From a bacterium (GTDB taxonomy: Bacteria > Patescibacteriota > Microgenomatia > UBA8517), in the NCBI GenBank assembly GCA_021790215.1, contig JAJYIG010000005.1, forward strand, positions 1 through 38,724: a stretch of DNA of 38,724 nucleotides, written 5' to 3'. Positions 24,391 through 33,552 of this stretch are shown in pieces (within the stretch, counting starts at the first letter, position 1; each line of letters starts with the position of its first letter). The translations under genes and the position numbers were made by a program. Under the pieces are notes generated by a model. That model searched no databases. It was not told the origin of the DNA and saw nothing but the letters and a program-made list of their open reading frames with translations.

Positions 24391-25530
24391 ATGAAGAAAT
24401 TAAAAGTTCTGACAATAATCTTAAGTTTGATTTTTTTTGTTGCCATAAGAATTTTAATTTTTCGTTTCATTCCCATTGAAGGACTGGATTTGAGCTCTCC
24501 TTTTATAGCAGACCTGTTGGGCAAAGGGGTTACTACCCCCTACTTGTTGATTGTCCTTTCCGATGTTGTCAATTTGTTTTTAATTTGGATAATTGCCAGG
24601 AAATTCTTGGGCAATAATTATGGATTTTTGGCACCAGTCTTTTACGCAATTTCCCCTTGGCCAGCATATCTTACTATTGACGGATCCATTTTCATTTTCG
24701 TTCTTACCGGCACACTTCTGTTTTATTTAGGAATAATGTTGATGGAGGAAAAAAGGAAATTTTTGGGAGTAAGTTTGGCGTCGTTGGGCGTAGGAGTTAT
24801 GATTTATTCAAATCTCTCGATGTTTTTCGTCCTACCATTTCTTATCCTGGGAATTTACTTTGGAAAGCTTTTTACAAAAAAGGACTGCAAGTTTCCAATT
24901 ACGATTCTAATAATCCTGATGTTACCTATTGTGTTACTTTCACTTATCCATAGAAACAATCTCAGAGGAGACATTGCCAAAAATATCAGTCTGTTTGATG
25001 GGGTGGGACTTATTAACTCAGTTAATACATTTCGTGGGGAGGCACGAAATGTTGGATATCCACATCTGGGAATATTAGTTGAGAATAAAATAACATATTT
25101 AGGGAGGCGTGTGATATTCAATGCACTAACTGCGCTTTCTCCGTATACTTATTTTACTCAGCAATTCAAACTTCTTGGCTTTTCTTTTACACCGCCAATT
25201 TTTTTGGGTCTTCTGATTCCTTGCTTGTATGGCTTGGTTAGTTTAATTAATAAAAAACACGGGAATTATCATCTCCTTTGGCTCACCTTGCCTTTTCTTA
25301 TCCCTGCAATACTACGCGAATATTTTCCGGATCTCACAAGTCTTATTTTGATTCTTCCAACCATTATTTTTATATCTGCCTGGGGTATGGGAGAGTTGAT
25401 CCGTAATCGAAAATTAGCCTTTATTGTAATCACAGTTTTCCTAATATTTTTGCAAGGAGTAACAAGCATCTATGATATAACAACAAGAGAGCCGATCAGA
25501 TATCGGGAAACTATTCAAGCGAATAAATGA
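24391..25530 (+). CDS. Degenerate short paralogue of the GT39/PMT array lacking catalytic motifs
   Basis: This 379-residue polytopic protein has recognisable array features: a first helix at 5-20, AISPWPAYL at the position of the second loop, LTALSPYTYFTQ at the third, and a late helix group. It has no Asp-Glu in the first loop (RFIPIEGLDLSSPF instead), no GYDAYSILKTG segment, no arginine or glutamate after SPW, no FLFxSGD, and it ends after the last helix without the exported C-terminal domain of about 120 residues. The frame is intact and ends in a coupled ATGA overlap with member 4, so it is still translated. It may be a non-catalytic partner of a neighbouring enzyme or a decaying copy. 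Its assignment to this family is by residual pattern and position. Confidence 0.65.
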   Translation: MKKLKVLTIILSLIFFVAIRILIFRFIPIEGLDLSSPFIADLLGKGVTTPYLLIVLSDVVNLFLIWIIARKFLGNNYGFLAPVFYAISPWPAYLTIDGSIFIFVLTGTLLFYLGIMLMEEKRKFLGVSLASLGVGVMIYSNLSMFFVLPFLILGIYFGKLFTKKDCKFPITILIILMLPIVLLSLIHRNNLRGDIAKNISLFDGVGLINSVNTFRGEARNVGYPHLGILVENKITYLGRRVIFNALTALSPYTYFTQQFKLLGFSFTPPIFLGLLIPCLYGLVSLINKKHGNYHLLWLTLPFLIPAILREYFPDLTSLILILPTIIFISAWGMGELIRNRKLAFIVITVFLIFLQGVTSIYDITTREPIRYRETIQANK

Positions 25531-27164
25531 AAAAAACGAAGCTATTAATACTTATTTTTCTAATAACCCTTTTAGGAGGTTTTTTGCGATTTTATAAATT
25601 TACCCAAAATCCTGTGAGTCTTAATATCGATGAGGTATCTTTCGGCTATGATGCGTATTCTGTTCTTAAGACTGCCAGGGATCAGTATGGCAATTTTCTT
25701 CCCTTAACTTTTAAGTCCACTGGAGATTATAAAAATCCTGTCGTAATTTATTCGATGATTCCTTCAATTGCCATATTTGGACTAAATGAATTTGGAGTTA
25801 GATTCCCCACAGCGCTAATTTCGACACTTGCCATACCGCTATTCTTTTTCCTTTTTCGAAAGATATCACGGAATGAATCGGTTGCTTTAATTGCTACTTT
25901 ATTTCTGGCTATTTCGCCTTGGGACATCTATTTTTCCAGATATGCATCGGACACTTTGATTGCCTCGGTATTTATCGGACTGGGAGTGTTTGCATTTTTA
26001 AAAATGTTGGAAGGTGGCAAAAGATGGGCCTTTTTGTCAGCGCTATCTTTTACTCTCTCGGCCTACACATATCATTCTGAAAAGTTATTTCTTCCTTTGT
26101 TTTATTTGATTATCTTTTGGATTTATAGAAAGAAATTATTATTATTAAAACAAAGTGTAGTAATTTTTGTTTTAACTACAGCAGTTTTAGTATCACCACT
26201 TTTGTATTTGACCTTTTTTGGCCCCGGTATGGCCCGTGCGGATATGGTGTTTATAACCAACGACATTGAGTTCACGAGAAACGTATTATTGAATGATTCC
26301 GGGGTAAAGTTTTCGGCTATCGCAAATATACCTTTACTATTTTTCTTCTGGGCAAGGAAATATTTGGCGTATTTTAGCCCATCATTTCTTTTTTACAGCG
26401 GATTACAAATGACCACTCCAGGATCGTATGGGCTTGGGGTACTATACTTGTTTGAGGTAATTACACTTCCTTTTGGAATTTATTCGTTAATTAAAGGTAG
26501 AATTCCCCAAAAAGGGATTATTAGCTCGTGGATACTCTTGGGACTAATTCCGGCGTCTCTTACGAATAATGAGCAACATGCCGGGAGAACCATTTTTATT
26601 CTACCGGCGGTAATTATACTTTCTGCCTGGGGGTTTCTGGAATTTATAAAATTAATTGGAAGAATTTCAATCAGATATGTTAAATATTCAGTAATTGCTA
26701 CATTTTTGATTTTAGTTATTTGGGATCTGGTTCATGCTCTGCTTACGTTTGGGGTGTATTTCCCCCAAGAGAGGGATGAGGATTCCATGAACGGGACAAA
26801 AGAGGCGGTGGAATATATACTTCAGAACCAGGACAAATATAAAGAGGTTGTTTTTGATCCTAATAGGGGAATAGTCGCTCCCTATATCGTGAATGTTCCC
26901 CACATATACATTCTTTTCTATTCTAAGTATGACCCTCATACTTACCAAACTGAGGTTAAAAGAGTTGGCAACAACTCGTACGGTTTTGGAAAATACACAA
27001 TTAGAAAGATCAACTGGCCTCAGGACCAAAATTTGCATGACACACTTTTTGTCGGTAGTCCGTGGAGTTTAAACGAGAAGGACGTCGGTTCGGAAAATAT
27101 TTTAAAAAAGATTTATCTTGAAAACGGGAGCCTGGCTCTTATTGTAGCTAAGAGTAATAATTAA
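25527..27164 (+). CDS. GT-C glycosyltransferase, GT39/PMT-like tandem array member 4
   Basis: This 545-residue polytopic protein carries SLNIDEVSFGYDAYSVLKTA (31-50) with D35-E36, then DQYGNFLPLTFKSTGDYKNP. AISPWDIYFSRYASD replaces the usual F/W-E after the SR with S-D, and the third loop is SPSFLFYSGLQMTTPGSYG, which lacks the GDxxPR residues of its siblings. These changes suggest altered donor or acceptor binding. The exported C-terminal domain contains GTKEAVEYILQNQDKY and YGFGKYTIRK. It starts by ATGA overlap with the degenerate gene and ends 3 nt before the frameshifted gene. Family membership is secure; specificity is not known. Confidence 0.8.
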   Translation: MKKTKLLILIFLITLLGGFLRFYKFTQNPVSLNIDEVSFGYDAYSVLKTARDQYGNFLPLTFKSTGDYKNPVVIYSMIPSIAIFGLNEFGVRFPTALISTLAIPLFFFLFRKISRNESVALIATLFLAISPWDIYFSRYASDTLIASVFIGLGVFAFLKMLEGGKRWAFLSALSFTLSAYTYHSEKLFLPLFYLIIFWIYRKKLLLLKQSVVIFVLTTAVLVSPLLYLTFFGPGMARADMVFITNDIEFTRNVLLNDSGVKFSAIANIPLLFFFWARKYLAYFSPSFLFYSGLQMTTPGSYGLGVLYLFEVITLPFGIYSLIKGRIPQKGIISSWILLGLIPASLTNNEQHAGRTIFILPAVIILSAWGFLEFIKLIGRISIRYVKYSVIATFLILVIWDLVHALLTFGVYFPQERDEDSMNGTKEAVEYILQNQDKYKEVVFDPNRGIVAPYIVNVPHIYILFYSKYDPHTYQTEVKRVGNNSYGFGKYTIRKINWPQDQNLHDTLFVGSPWSLNEKDVGSENILKKIYLENGSLALIVAKSNN

Positions 27165-27167
27165 GCA

Positions 27168-28732
27168 ATGAAAAAATATATAAATTTCATAAAATCATTG
27201 AAAAATATCGTTAAAACACAACCTTTCAAAATATCCGCTCTCTTAATGGTTTTTCTTTTTACCTTTATTCTTCGGGCGCATAATTATGAAAGGACTCCGA
27301 CTCCGTCACACCTAGATGAACAGCTTTATGCTCTTTCAGGAATTTATTTAGTAGAAACCGGAACTCCTGTGTCCTGGTCAACTTTGGATTACCCCAAAAG
27401 TGCGGAGGTCTTTAAAGGAGTACTTTCGTATAAAGGCGGAGATCCCTCTGCATCGGTTACTTTATATAAACCCTGGCTTGATGAACCACCTCTTTTTTCA
27501 CTTCTCGTAGGGGAGGCAGCGCATCTTTTTCATGCAGACAGAAGCGGTTGGATCCCCTCTTCGTTTATTAGATTTCCGATTATTCTTGTTTCAGCATTAA
27601 CTTCGATTTTGGTCTTTCTGATAGCAATGGAAGTTAGCGGTTTTTGGACTGGGGTTTTGTCTATGCTTATCTACGGAACCGAACCTATTATGGTTTTTGC
27701 ATCAAGAACGGCGATGCCGGAAACCTTAATTGCGTTTTTTTTTCTGTCTAACTATCTATCTTCTTTTGAAATTTCATAAGAATACAAGATTTTTATATCT
27801 TATCCCTATTCCCATTCTTGCAGGATTGGCGGGCCTTTCTAAACCGACGGGGTATTTTATTTTGGGAATAGCATTATATGTTACCTTTTCCGAGTTATAT
27901 AATCGGAAACCTATTAAATGGGGCTCCATCTGTAAATATTTATTATATTTGATTCTTCTGACATTGCCTTTTGTCGGCATTTATATTTGGTATGGTAATC
28001 ATTTTAATCCCGAAATATTTAGTCGGATTCTTTCTATTCAGGGGTTTAGGCCGGCCGGATTTAACAGTTTATCCTGGTTTTTCATTTCACCGAGTTATGC
28101 GACGACAATATTTAGAAGCAGCTGGTATATATTTTGTTTACTCTCAGCTGCATTCTTTATTTTCCAACCAAAAGACAAGTCCAAGCAATTTATCAGTCTG
28201 AGTTTTGTATATTGGATAATAATAGTTATGCTTTCCTCGGGTGAGGGGGATCTTTTAGCGTGGTATCGTTTTCCGGCGTTGCCTCTGTTGGCAATATTGG
28301 GTGCTTGGGGAATTCAATATATTTTCGAGCGGGCTGATTTTTTTGCCTCGTTTCTTGGCGTAGGATTCTTACTTGGCAGCAGATCGCTTCTGGTTAATGC
28401 TTTTAGGCCGAATGTTTCTTCCGGCACTTTCCGCTTGAGTTTTTCTGCGCTTATGACTCCTTCTCTTGCCAATACCATATTCAACAAAACCTGGCTTAAA
28501 AAAATCTCGCGACTGATTATTTTGGTGGTGGTAATTGTCGGAATGTGGTGGAATGTTAAATACATTTATAATGCTTATGAACTTAATTGTGAGAGCCAGA
28601 CCTGTCCGATGGTTCCGACGACGATTCTTTCAAATCTGCATTATCCTGTCATTTGGCGCTTCTTTGTACTGGGCAAGTCTGCTCTACATTGAAATTTTAC
28701 TTGCAGTTTTGAAGCTGGTAACATTGAAATGA
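27168..28732 (+). pseudogene. GT39/PMT-like gene interrupted by two frameshifts
   Basis: Piece one (27168-27779) starts MKKYINFIKS, has a helix at about 22-36 and the catalytic-type SHLDEQLYALSG (48-59). It runs to ASRTAMPETLIAFFF and leaves frame at a run of nine T (27735-27743). Piece two continues in the next frame as LTIYLLLKF and on through SKPTGYF to CPMVPTTILSNLHYPVIWRF, where it stops at 28692. The third frame then supplies a natural last helix, YIEILLAVLKLVTLK, ending at 28732, 4 nt before the next gene. Restored, the protein would be about 520 residues, normal for the family. Two separate shifts argue for a decaying gene, although slippage at T9 could rescue the first. It is the most divergent array member, closer to general PMT_2 proteins. 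Confidence 0.72.
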
Positions 28733-28736
28733 ACCT

Positions 28737-30389
28737 ATGAAAAAGTTAATTTATCCAATTCTTCTGGTATTTATATTGGGATTGGCGTTTTTTTTGCGCT
28801 TTTATAGATTAACTTCCGATCCGCCTTCACTCAATTGGGATGAGGTTGCCATTGGATATAATGCTTATTCAATCCTTAAGACCGGGAGGGACGAATGGGG
28901 AGTGAAGTTTCCGATAAATTTTAAATCCTATAGCGAGTACAAACTTCCGGCCCAAATTTATGCCTCAATTCCGGCCATTGCAATTTTGGGCCTTAATGAT
29001 TTTTCGGTTCGGATTACTCCTGTAATTTATGGTGTTTTGACCGTTTTAGTCTGCTACTTTTTGGCCTACGCCTTATTTAAGAAGCGGAGTGTGGCTCTTT
29101 TTACCGCACTTCTTGTAGCAACCTCTCCATGGCATATTCAGCTTACCCGGGCATCTTTTGAATCCTCATTTTCCGTTCTTTGGGTGGTTCTTGGTTTGTG
29201 GCTTCTTATCTTGGGCTTTAAAAAGCCTAAATATTGGATACTTTCTGCGATTCCCTTTGCAATTTCCGTATATACGTACAATAGTGCCCGGGTTTTTACC
29301 CCGCTTTTTCTTTTTGTGGTTTTTATTATTTACAGAAAAGAGTTTCTCAAAAATCTCAAATATGCACTTTTGGCGGCGGGGCTTTTTGCCGCCATGCTAG
29401 CTCCTCTTATTCCGATTGTTTTTAATGGTGAGGCAATTGCCCGTTACAAATTGGTTAGTATAACAAATGATCCGGGATTAATTCCCCGGATTGACCAAAA
29501 TCGGAATAATTCAAAGCTTCCTCCGATTATTGCCAGGCTGGTTCATAACAGGGTGACTTATGTGAGTTTATACTTTACGGAGAATTATCTTGCACACTTT
29601 ACGCCTAACTTTCTTTTTATTAGTGGAGCAGGGCATCATCAGCATAATGTCCAGGGAATGGGAGAACTTTATTATTTTCAGGCACCATTCGTTCTTTTGG
29701 GCCTTTACTTTCTATTCAAGAAGAAAATGCGTTTCAGGTGGCTTCTTGCCGCTTGGCTTCTAATTGCGTTCATCCCAGTTGCGACAACCGATGACAGTAT
29801 TCCCAACGCTTTAAGGACAATTATTGCAGAGCCTTTTTACGAAATAATCACAGCCCTGGGAATTTATGAGGCGTATTTACTCCTCAAAAACAGGAAAATA
29901 TGGTTGTATGTGGTTGGTACGGCAACTATTGCCTTGGCGCTTTTTAATTTCTCTCATTACCTTTATCTTTTTTATGATGTTTACCCCTATAAATATTCGG
30001 AAGACTGGCAATATGGCTATAAACAAGCGGTTTCATATATTAAAGCAAACTATAATAAATATGATTTGATTGTCTTTACGCGTACATACGGGGAGCCTTA
30101 TATGTTTACTCTTTTTTACCTGAATTATGATCCGGCTAAATATCAAAATAGCCCCAATTTGGTGCGCTTCGAAGAGAATAATTGGGTTTGGGTTTTAAGG
30201 TTCGATAAATTTTACTTTCCGGATCTCGGAGATTCCGGAACCCACTATCAGGATATAGTTAAGGGTAATCCCGGTAAAAAGATTCTTTTTATCGGAAAAC
30301 CTGGTGACTTTCCTGCCGGAACCCCCATTCTGGATCAAATTAATTTTTTGGATGGAAAAGGAGATTTCCAGATTGTTGAGAAAAAATGA
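28737..30389 (+). CDS. GT-C glycosyltransferase, GT39/PMT-like tandem array member 6
   Basis: This 550-residue polytopic protein has a first helix at about 5-21, SLNWDEVAIGYNAYSILKTG (31-50) with D35-E36, DEWGVKFPINFKSYSEYKLP, TSPWHIQLTRASFE (129-142) and NFLFISGAGHHQHN (291-304) with GELYYFQAP. The exported C-terminal domain begins near residue 420 and includes DWQYGYKQAVSYIKANYNKY and YGEPYMFTLFYLNYDP. It is closest in pattern to the next two genes, so these three are probably the most recent duplications. Its stop overlaps the following start (ATGA). Polyprenyl-phosphate-sugar use is expected from the family. Confidence 0.83.
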   Translation: MKKLIYPILLVFILGLAFFLRFYRLTSDPPSLNWDEVAIGYNAYSILKTGRDEWGVKFPINFKSYSEYKLPAQIYASIPAIAILGLNDFSVRITPVIYGVLTVLVCYFLAYALFKKRSVALFTALLVATSPWHIQLTRASFESSFSVLWVVLGLWLLILGFKKPKYWILSAIPFAISVYTYNSARVFTPLFLFVVFIIYRKEFLKNLKYALLAAGLFAAMLAPLIPIVFNGEAIARYKLVSITNDPGLIPRIDQNRNNSKLPPIIARLVHNRVTYVSLYFTENYLAHFTPNFLFISGAGHHQHNVQGMGELYYFQAPFVLLGLYFLFKKKMRFRWLLAAWLLIAFIPVATTDDSIPNALRTIIAEPFYEIITALGIYEAYLLLKNRKIWLYVVGTATIALALFNFSHYLYLFYDVYPYKYSEDWQYGYKQAVSYIKANYNKYDLIVFTRTYGEPYMFTLFYLNYDPAKYQNSPNLVRFEENNWVWVLRFDKFYFPDLGDSGTHYQDIVKGNPGKKILFIGKPGDFPAGTPILDQINFLDGKGDFQIVEKK

Positions 30390-31957
30390 AAAGAAAAGAC
30401 CTTGTTTTTCTGGGAGCAATAATTTTAGTTGCTGCATTCATCCGTTTCTTTTGGATAACAAAGGTTCCTCCGTCACTTGATTGGGACGAGGCTTCGGTTG
30501 GATATGATGCCTACTCGATACTTCAAACCGGCAAAGATCAATGGGGAACATCTTTCCCGATTGTTTTTAAATCCTTCGGTGAATTTAAATATCCCATTCA
30601 TATTTATTTCACTGCGTTAGTCACAAAGCTATTTGGGTATAGTGTTTTTTCTGTAAGAGCAGGATCGGCCTTTTTGGGAGTAGTAAATATTCTTCTTCTA
30701 TTTTTTCTGGCTTTGCGGATATCTAAAAATAAAACCCTGGCTTTTCTTTCGTGCCTATTTTTGGCTTTTTCGCCCTGGCATATTCAGTTTTCCAGAGTTA
30801 ATTGGGAAACAAACTTCGGTCTGTTTTTCTTTCTTGCCGGTTTACTCTTTTTCTTCAAGGGCATTGAGGGGAAAAAGGTGTGGTCTATCTTGTCGTTTAC
30901 TTTTTTTGGTATTGATCTTTTTACGTACAATGCAGCTAAAGCATTTATTCCCTTATTTGTTATAGCGTTAGTGTTTATTTATTTTAAGGATTTATTTAAA
31001 AATAAGGTGGCAACAGCTTTTGGTTTATTAATATTTTTAGGATTTATTTTAGTAAATATCGTTGATCCTCAACTTTCTGGGCTAACGCGTCTCGGACAGG
31101 TGACCTTTGATACTCAAAAGATTAATTCAACATATCTTTATAAACTTACCCATCGCCAAAAAATCGGTATAGCACAGTTGATGGCAGAGAATTATCTGAC
31201 TCATTTTACCCCGAAATTCCTTTTCATTTCGGGAGATAGTAACCCGCGCCATTCGATTCAGGCAGTTGGTGAGCTCTATTGGTATGAAGCTCTACTTTTG
31301 CCTCTTGGAGTTTATTTTTTAATTAAAACCAAAAGTAAGTGGGCATGGTTAATCCTCGCCTGGTTCATTTTAGCTCCCGTTCCGGCATCAATTGCAACTG
31401 AAGCTCCCCACGCGTCAAGGAGCATGTTTGCTCTTGGGGGGTGGCAGATAGTTTCGGCATCCGGATTTTTCTATCTTCTAAGCCTATTTAAAAAATCTAG
31501 GTTTCGGGAATATTTTATCGCTTTCAGTGTTTTAATATTTTTATTTTTTACTGAAAACTACCTATATAATTATTTTGCTGTTTACCCTGTCAAATATTCG
31601 AGCGATTGGCAGTATGGATACATGAAGATTTTCACGGATTATAAGAAAGACTTTGCCAAGTATAACCGCGTTATTGTTTCAGACCAGGATGGGCAGCCTT
31701 ATATATTTGCACTTTATTATCTTAAATATGACCCGAACCTTTTTAGAGAAACAGTACAATATAGTCCTGAAAGTAACTGGGGAGCTTCAACTGTAAAAAG
31801 TTTTGGCAAGTTTATCTTCAAGAAGGTCACAGAAGGCGATTTGCAAAAAGGGTCATTGGTATTTGCTACCGATAATGACAAAATAGGGGATGTGAGCCCA
31901 ATTAGTAAGATCATGAATTTGAACGGAACAACTGCTTTTTGGGTCTACGCGAAATGA
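30386..31957 (+). CDS. GT-C glycosyltransferase, GT39/PMT-like tandem array member 7
   Basis: This 523-residue polytopic protein shows SLDWDEASVGYDAYSILQTG (30-49) with D34-E35, then DQWGTSFPIVFKSFGEFKYP, FSPWHIQFSRVNWE, and PKFLFISGDSNPRHSIQ followed by GELYWYEA. The C-terminal domain contains SDWQYGYMKIFTDYKKDFAKY and DGQPYIFALYYLKYDP, clearly homologous to members 6 and 8, but ends without the longer tail of member 6. All array hallmarks are intact, so it should be catalytically competent. ATGA overlaps at both ends place it in the middle of a coupled run. Confidence 0.83.
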   Translation: MKRKDLVFLGAIILVAAFIRFFWITKVPPSLDWDEASVGYDAYSILQTGKDQWGTSFPIVFKSFGEFKYPIHIYFTALVTKLFGYSVFSVRAGSAFLGVVNILLLFFLALRISKNKTLAFLSCLFLAFSPWHIQFSRVNWETNFGLFFFLAGLLFFFKGIEGKKVWSILSFTFFGIDLFTYNAAKAFIPLFVIALVFIYFKDLFKNKVATAFGLLIFLGFILVNIVDPQLSGLTRLGQVTFDTQKINSTYLYKLTHRQKIGIAQLMAENYLTHFTPKFLFISGDSNPRHSIQAVGELYWYEALLLPLGVYFLIKTKSKWAWLILAWFILAPVPASIATEAPHASRSMFALGGWQIVSASGFFYLLSLFKKSRFREYFIAFSVLIFLFFTENYLYNYFAVYPVKYSSDWQYGYMKIFTDYKKDFAKYNRVIVSDQDGQPYIFALYYLKYDPNLFRETVQYSPESNWGASTVKSFGKFIFKKVTEGDLQKGSLVFATDNDKIGDVSPISKIMNLNGTTAFWVYAK

Positions 31958-33552
31958 AGAAATTCCTGGAATTCGTAACTATTCTTGTTATATTTATTGC
32001 CGCCGTCTTTTTGAGAGTATATAAGTTGGATCAAATTCCGCCTTCCTTAAATTGGGATGAGGTTGCAGCGGGCTATAATGCCTACACGATCGCCAACTGG
32101 GGAGTTGATGAGTGGGGACATAAATTTCCTTTAGTCTTTCAATCTTTTTATGATGATAAACATCCTGTTCACATTTATATTGCAGCTGCTTTTATAAAAG
32201 TTTTTGGTCTTTCTGATTTTGTAACGCGACTCCCGAGTGCGGTTTTCGGTTCCTTAACGGTGTTGGCAATTTATTTTTTGGTCAGGTTGATGTTCAAAAA
32301 TAGACTTGCTGGAATTTTTTCTGCCCTGTTTTTGGCCATTTCTTCATATCATCTACAATTTTCCCGCGGACTTTGGGAGGTAACTTTTGCTCTTTTCTTT
32401 TACATACTTGGGCTTTTGCTGTTCTATATTGGAATTAGGAAAAAGACATGGCTATTGCCTTTATCGTTCTTTAGTTTCGGAATTTGTTTCTTTTCTTACC
32501 ACGCATCTAAAGTTTTAGTGCCTCCGACACTTCTTTTGTTGGGAATTTTATATTTTAAGGATTTAGTTAAAAATAGGATCTCTCTCCTTTTGTGTGGTTT
32601 GGTAATTCTTCTTTTTGCCGGGTTGACTATCCAAAATCCTAGAATTTTGGGGTTTGCCAGAATTGCTCAAAATAAATTATCAAATGTGGAGATAGATGGA
32701 ACTTTTATCTATCCAAGAACGCACAATATTTATTTGGCAACCGCGGAAGTTACCCTTGATCATTATGTAACTTATTTTTCTCCTAAATATCTGTTTGTTT
32801 CGGGAGATCAAGACCCGCGAGATTCAGTTCCTGTTTTTGGACAATTCTATAAGATTTATGCGGTGTTGATTGCAATCGGTCTGATTTCACTTATTTTTAT
32901 CAGATCGAAAGAAGTATTAATTATTTTGGCATGGTTACTTCTTGCCCCGCTTCCGGCTGCTTTTACAACCGGAGAAGCCCAAAATGCTACGCGTGCAATG
33001 TTTATGATGGGGAGTGTGGATATTTTGGCCGCTTTAGGAGCGAGCAGGTTTGTAATGTTAATCAAAAATGAGATTTGGTACATATTGGCAAGTCTTATTA
33101 TTATTATCCCTTTGTTTACAGAATTTGGGATGTATTTAAGGTATTACTATACGGAGTACGCAAAAAAGGATGCAATAGCGTGGCAATACGGAATGAAGCA
33201 AATTGCGATGTACATTAAAGACAATCCAAATTATTGGAGAGTGTACATGACTAAAGACAGACAGCAGCCCTATATTTTCCTTTTGTACTATCTCAAATAT
33301 CCCGTTTACGAATATCTGAATACGGTCAAATATGATGAGAGTCAAAGCAAGAGCTACAACGTGGCGGAGTCATTTGGCGATTTTCAGTTTTCCAATTGGG
33401 ATCCGATAGAAAGCCCCCCGACTCCATACACACTTTATGTTCTTACCCCAAGTGAGTATGATGGGTTAAGGTACAGATCAGATTTTGATATAAAAGATTT
33501 GATAAAATATCCCGATGGCTCGAATGCCTATTTCATAGTTGAATCAAAATGA
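31954..33552 (+). CDS. GT-C glycosyltransferase, GT39/PMT-like tandem array member 8
   Basis: This 532-residue polytopic protein has SLNWDEVAAGYNAYTIANWG (31-50) with D35-E36, DEWGHKFPLVFQSFYDDKHP, ISSYHLQFSRGLWE in place of the SPW form, and PKYLFVSGDQDPRDSVP with GQFYKI. The C-terminal domain includes AWQYGMKQIAMYIKDNPNYW and QQPYIFLLYYLKYP. The proline-tryptophan change in the second loop is specific to this copy. The ORF track begins five codons upstream at 31939, but ATG 31954 overlaps the previous stop as ATGA like its neighbours, so I use it. It is also coupled by ATGA to a cytoplasmic GT2. Confidence 0.83.
   Translation: MKKFLEFVTILVIFIAAVFLRVYKLDQIPPSLNWDEVAAGYNAYTIANWGVDEWGHKFPLVFQSFYDDKHPVHIYIAAAFIKVFGLSDFVTRLPSAVFGSLTVLAIYFLVRLMFKNRLAGIFSALFLAISSYHLQFSRGLWEVTFALFFYILGLLLFYIGIRKKTWLLPLSFFSFGICFFSYHASKVLVPPTLLLLGILYFKDLVKNRISLLLCGLVILLFAGLTIQNPRILGFARIAQNKLSNVEIDGTFIYPRTHNIYLATAEVTLDHYVTYFSPKYLFVSGDQDPRDSVPVFGQFYKIYAVLIAIGLISLIFIRSKEVLIILAWLLLAPLPAAFTTGEAQNATRAMFMMGSVDILAALGASRFVMLIKNEIWYILASLIIIIPLFTEFGMYLRYYYTEYAKKDAIAWQYGMKQIAMYIKDNPNYWRVYMTKDRQQPYIFLLYYLKYPVYEYLNTVKYDESQSKSYNVAESFGDFQFSNWDPIESPPTPYTLYVLTPSEYDGLRYRSDFDIKDLIKYPDGSNAYFIVESK

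Noticed and set aside
27735-27743. Programmed slippage as the normal way to express the split PMT-like gene
   Set aside because: A second frameshift near 28680 would still remove the last helix, so decay or sequence error is simpler.
28535-28732. 65-residue ORF as an independent gene
   Set aside because: Only its last helix is plausible, and it fits as the out-of-frame end of the PMT-like gene before it.
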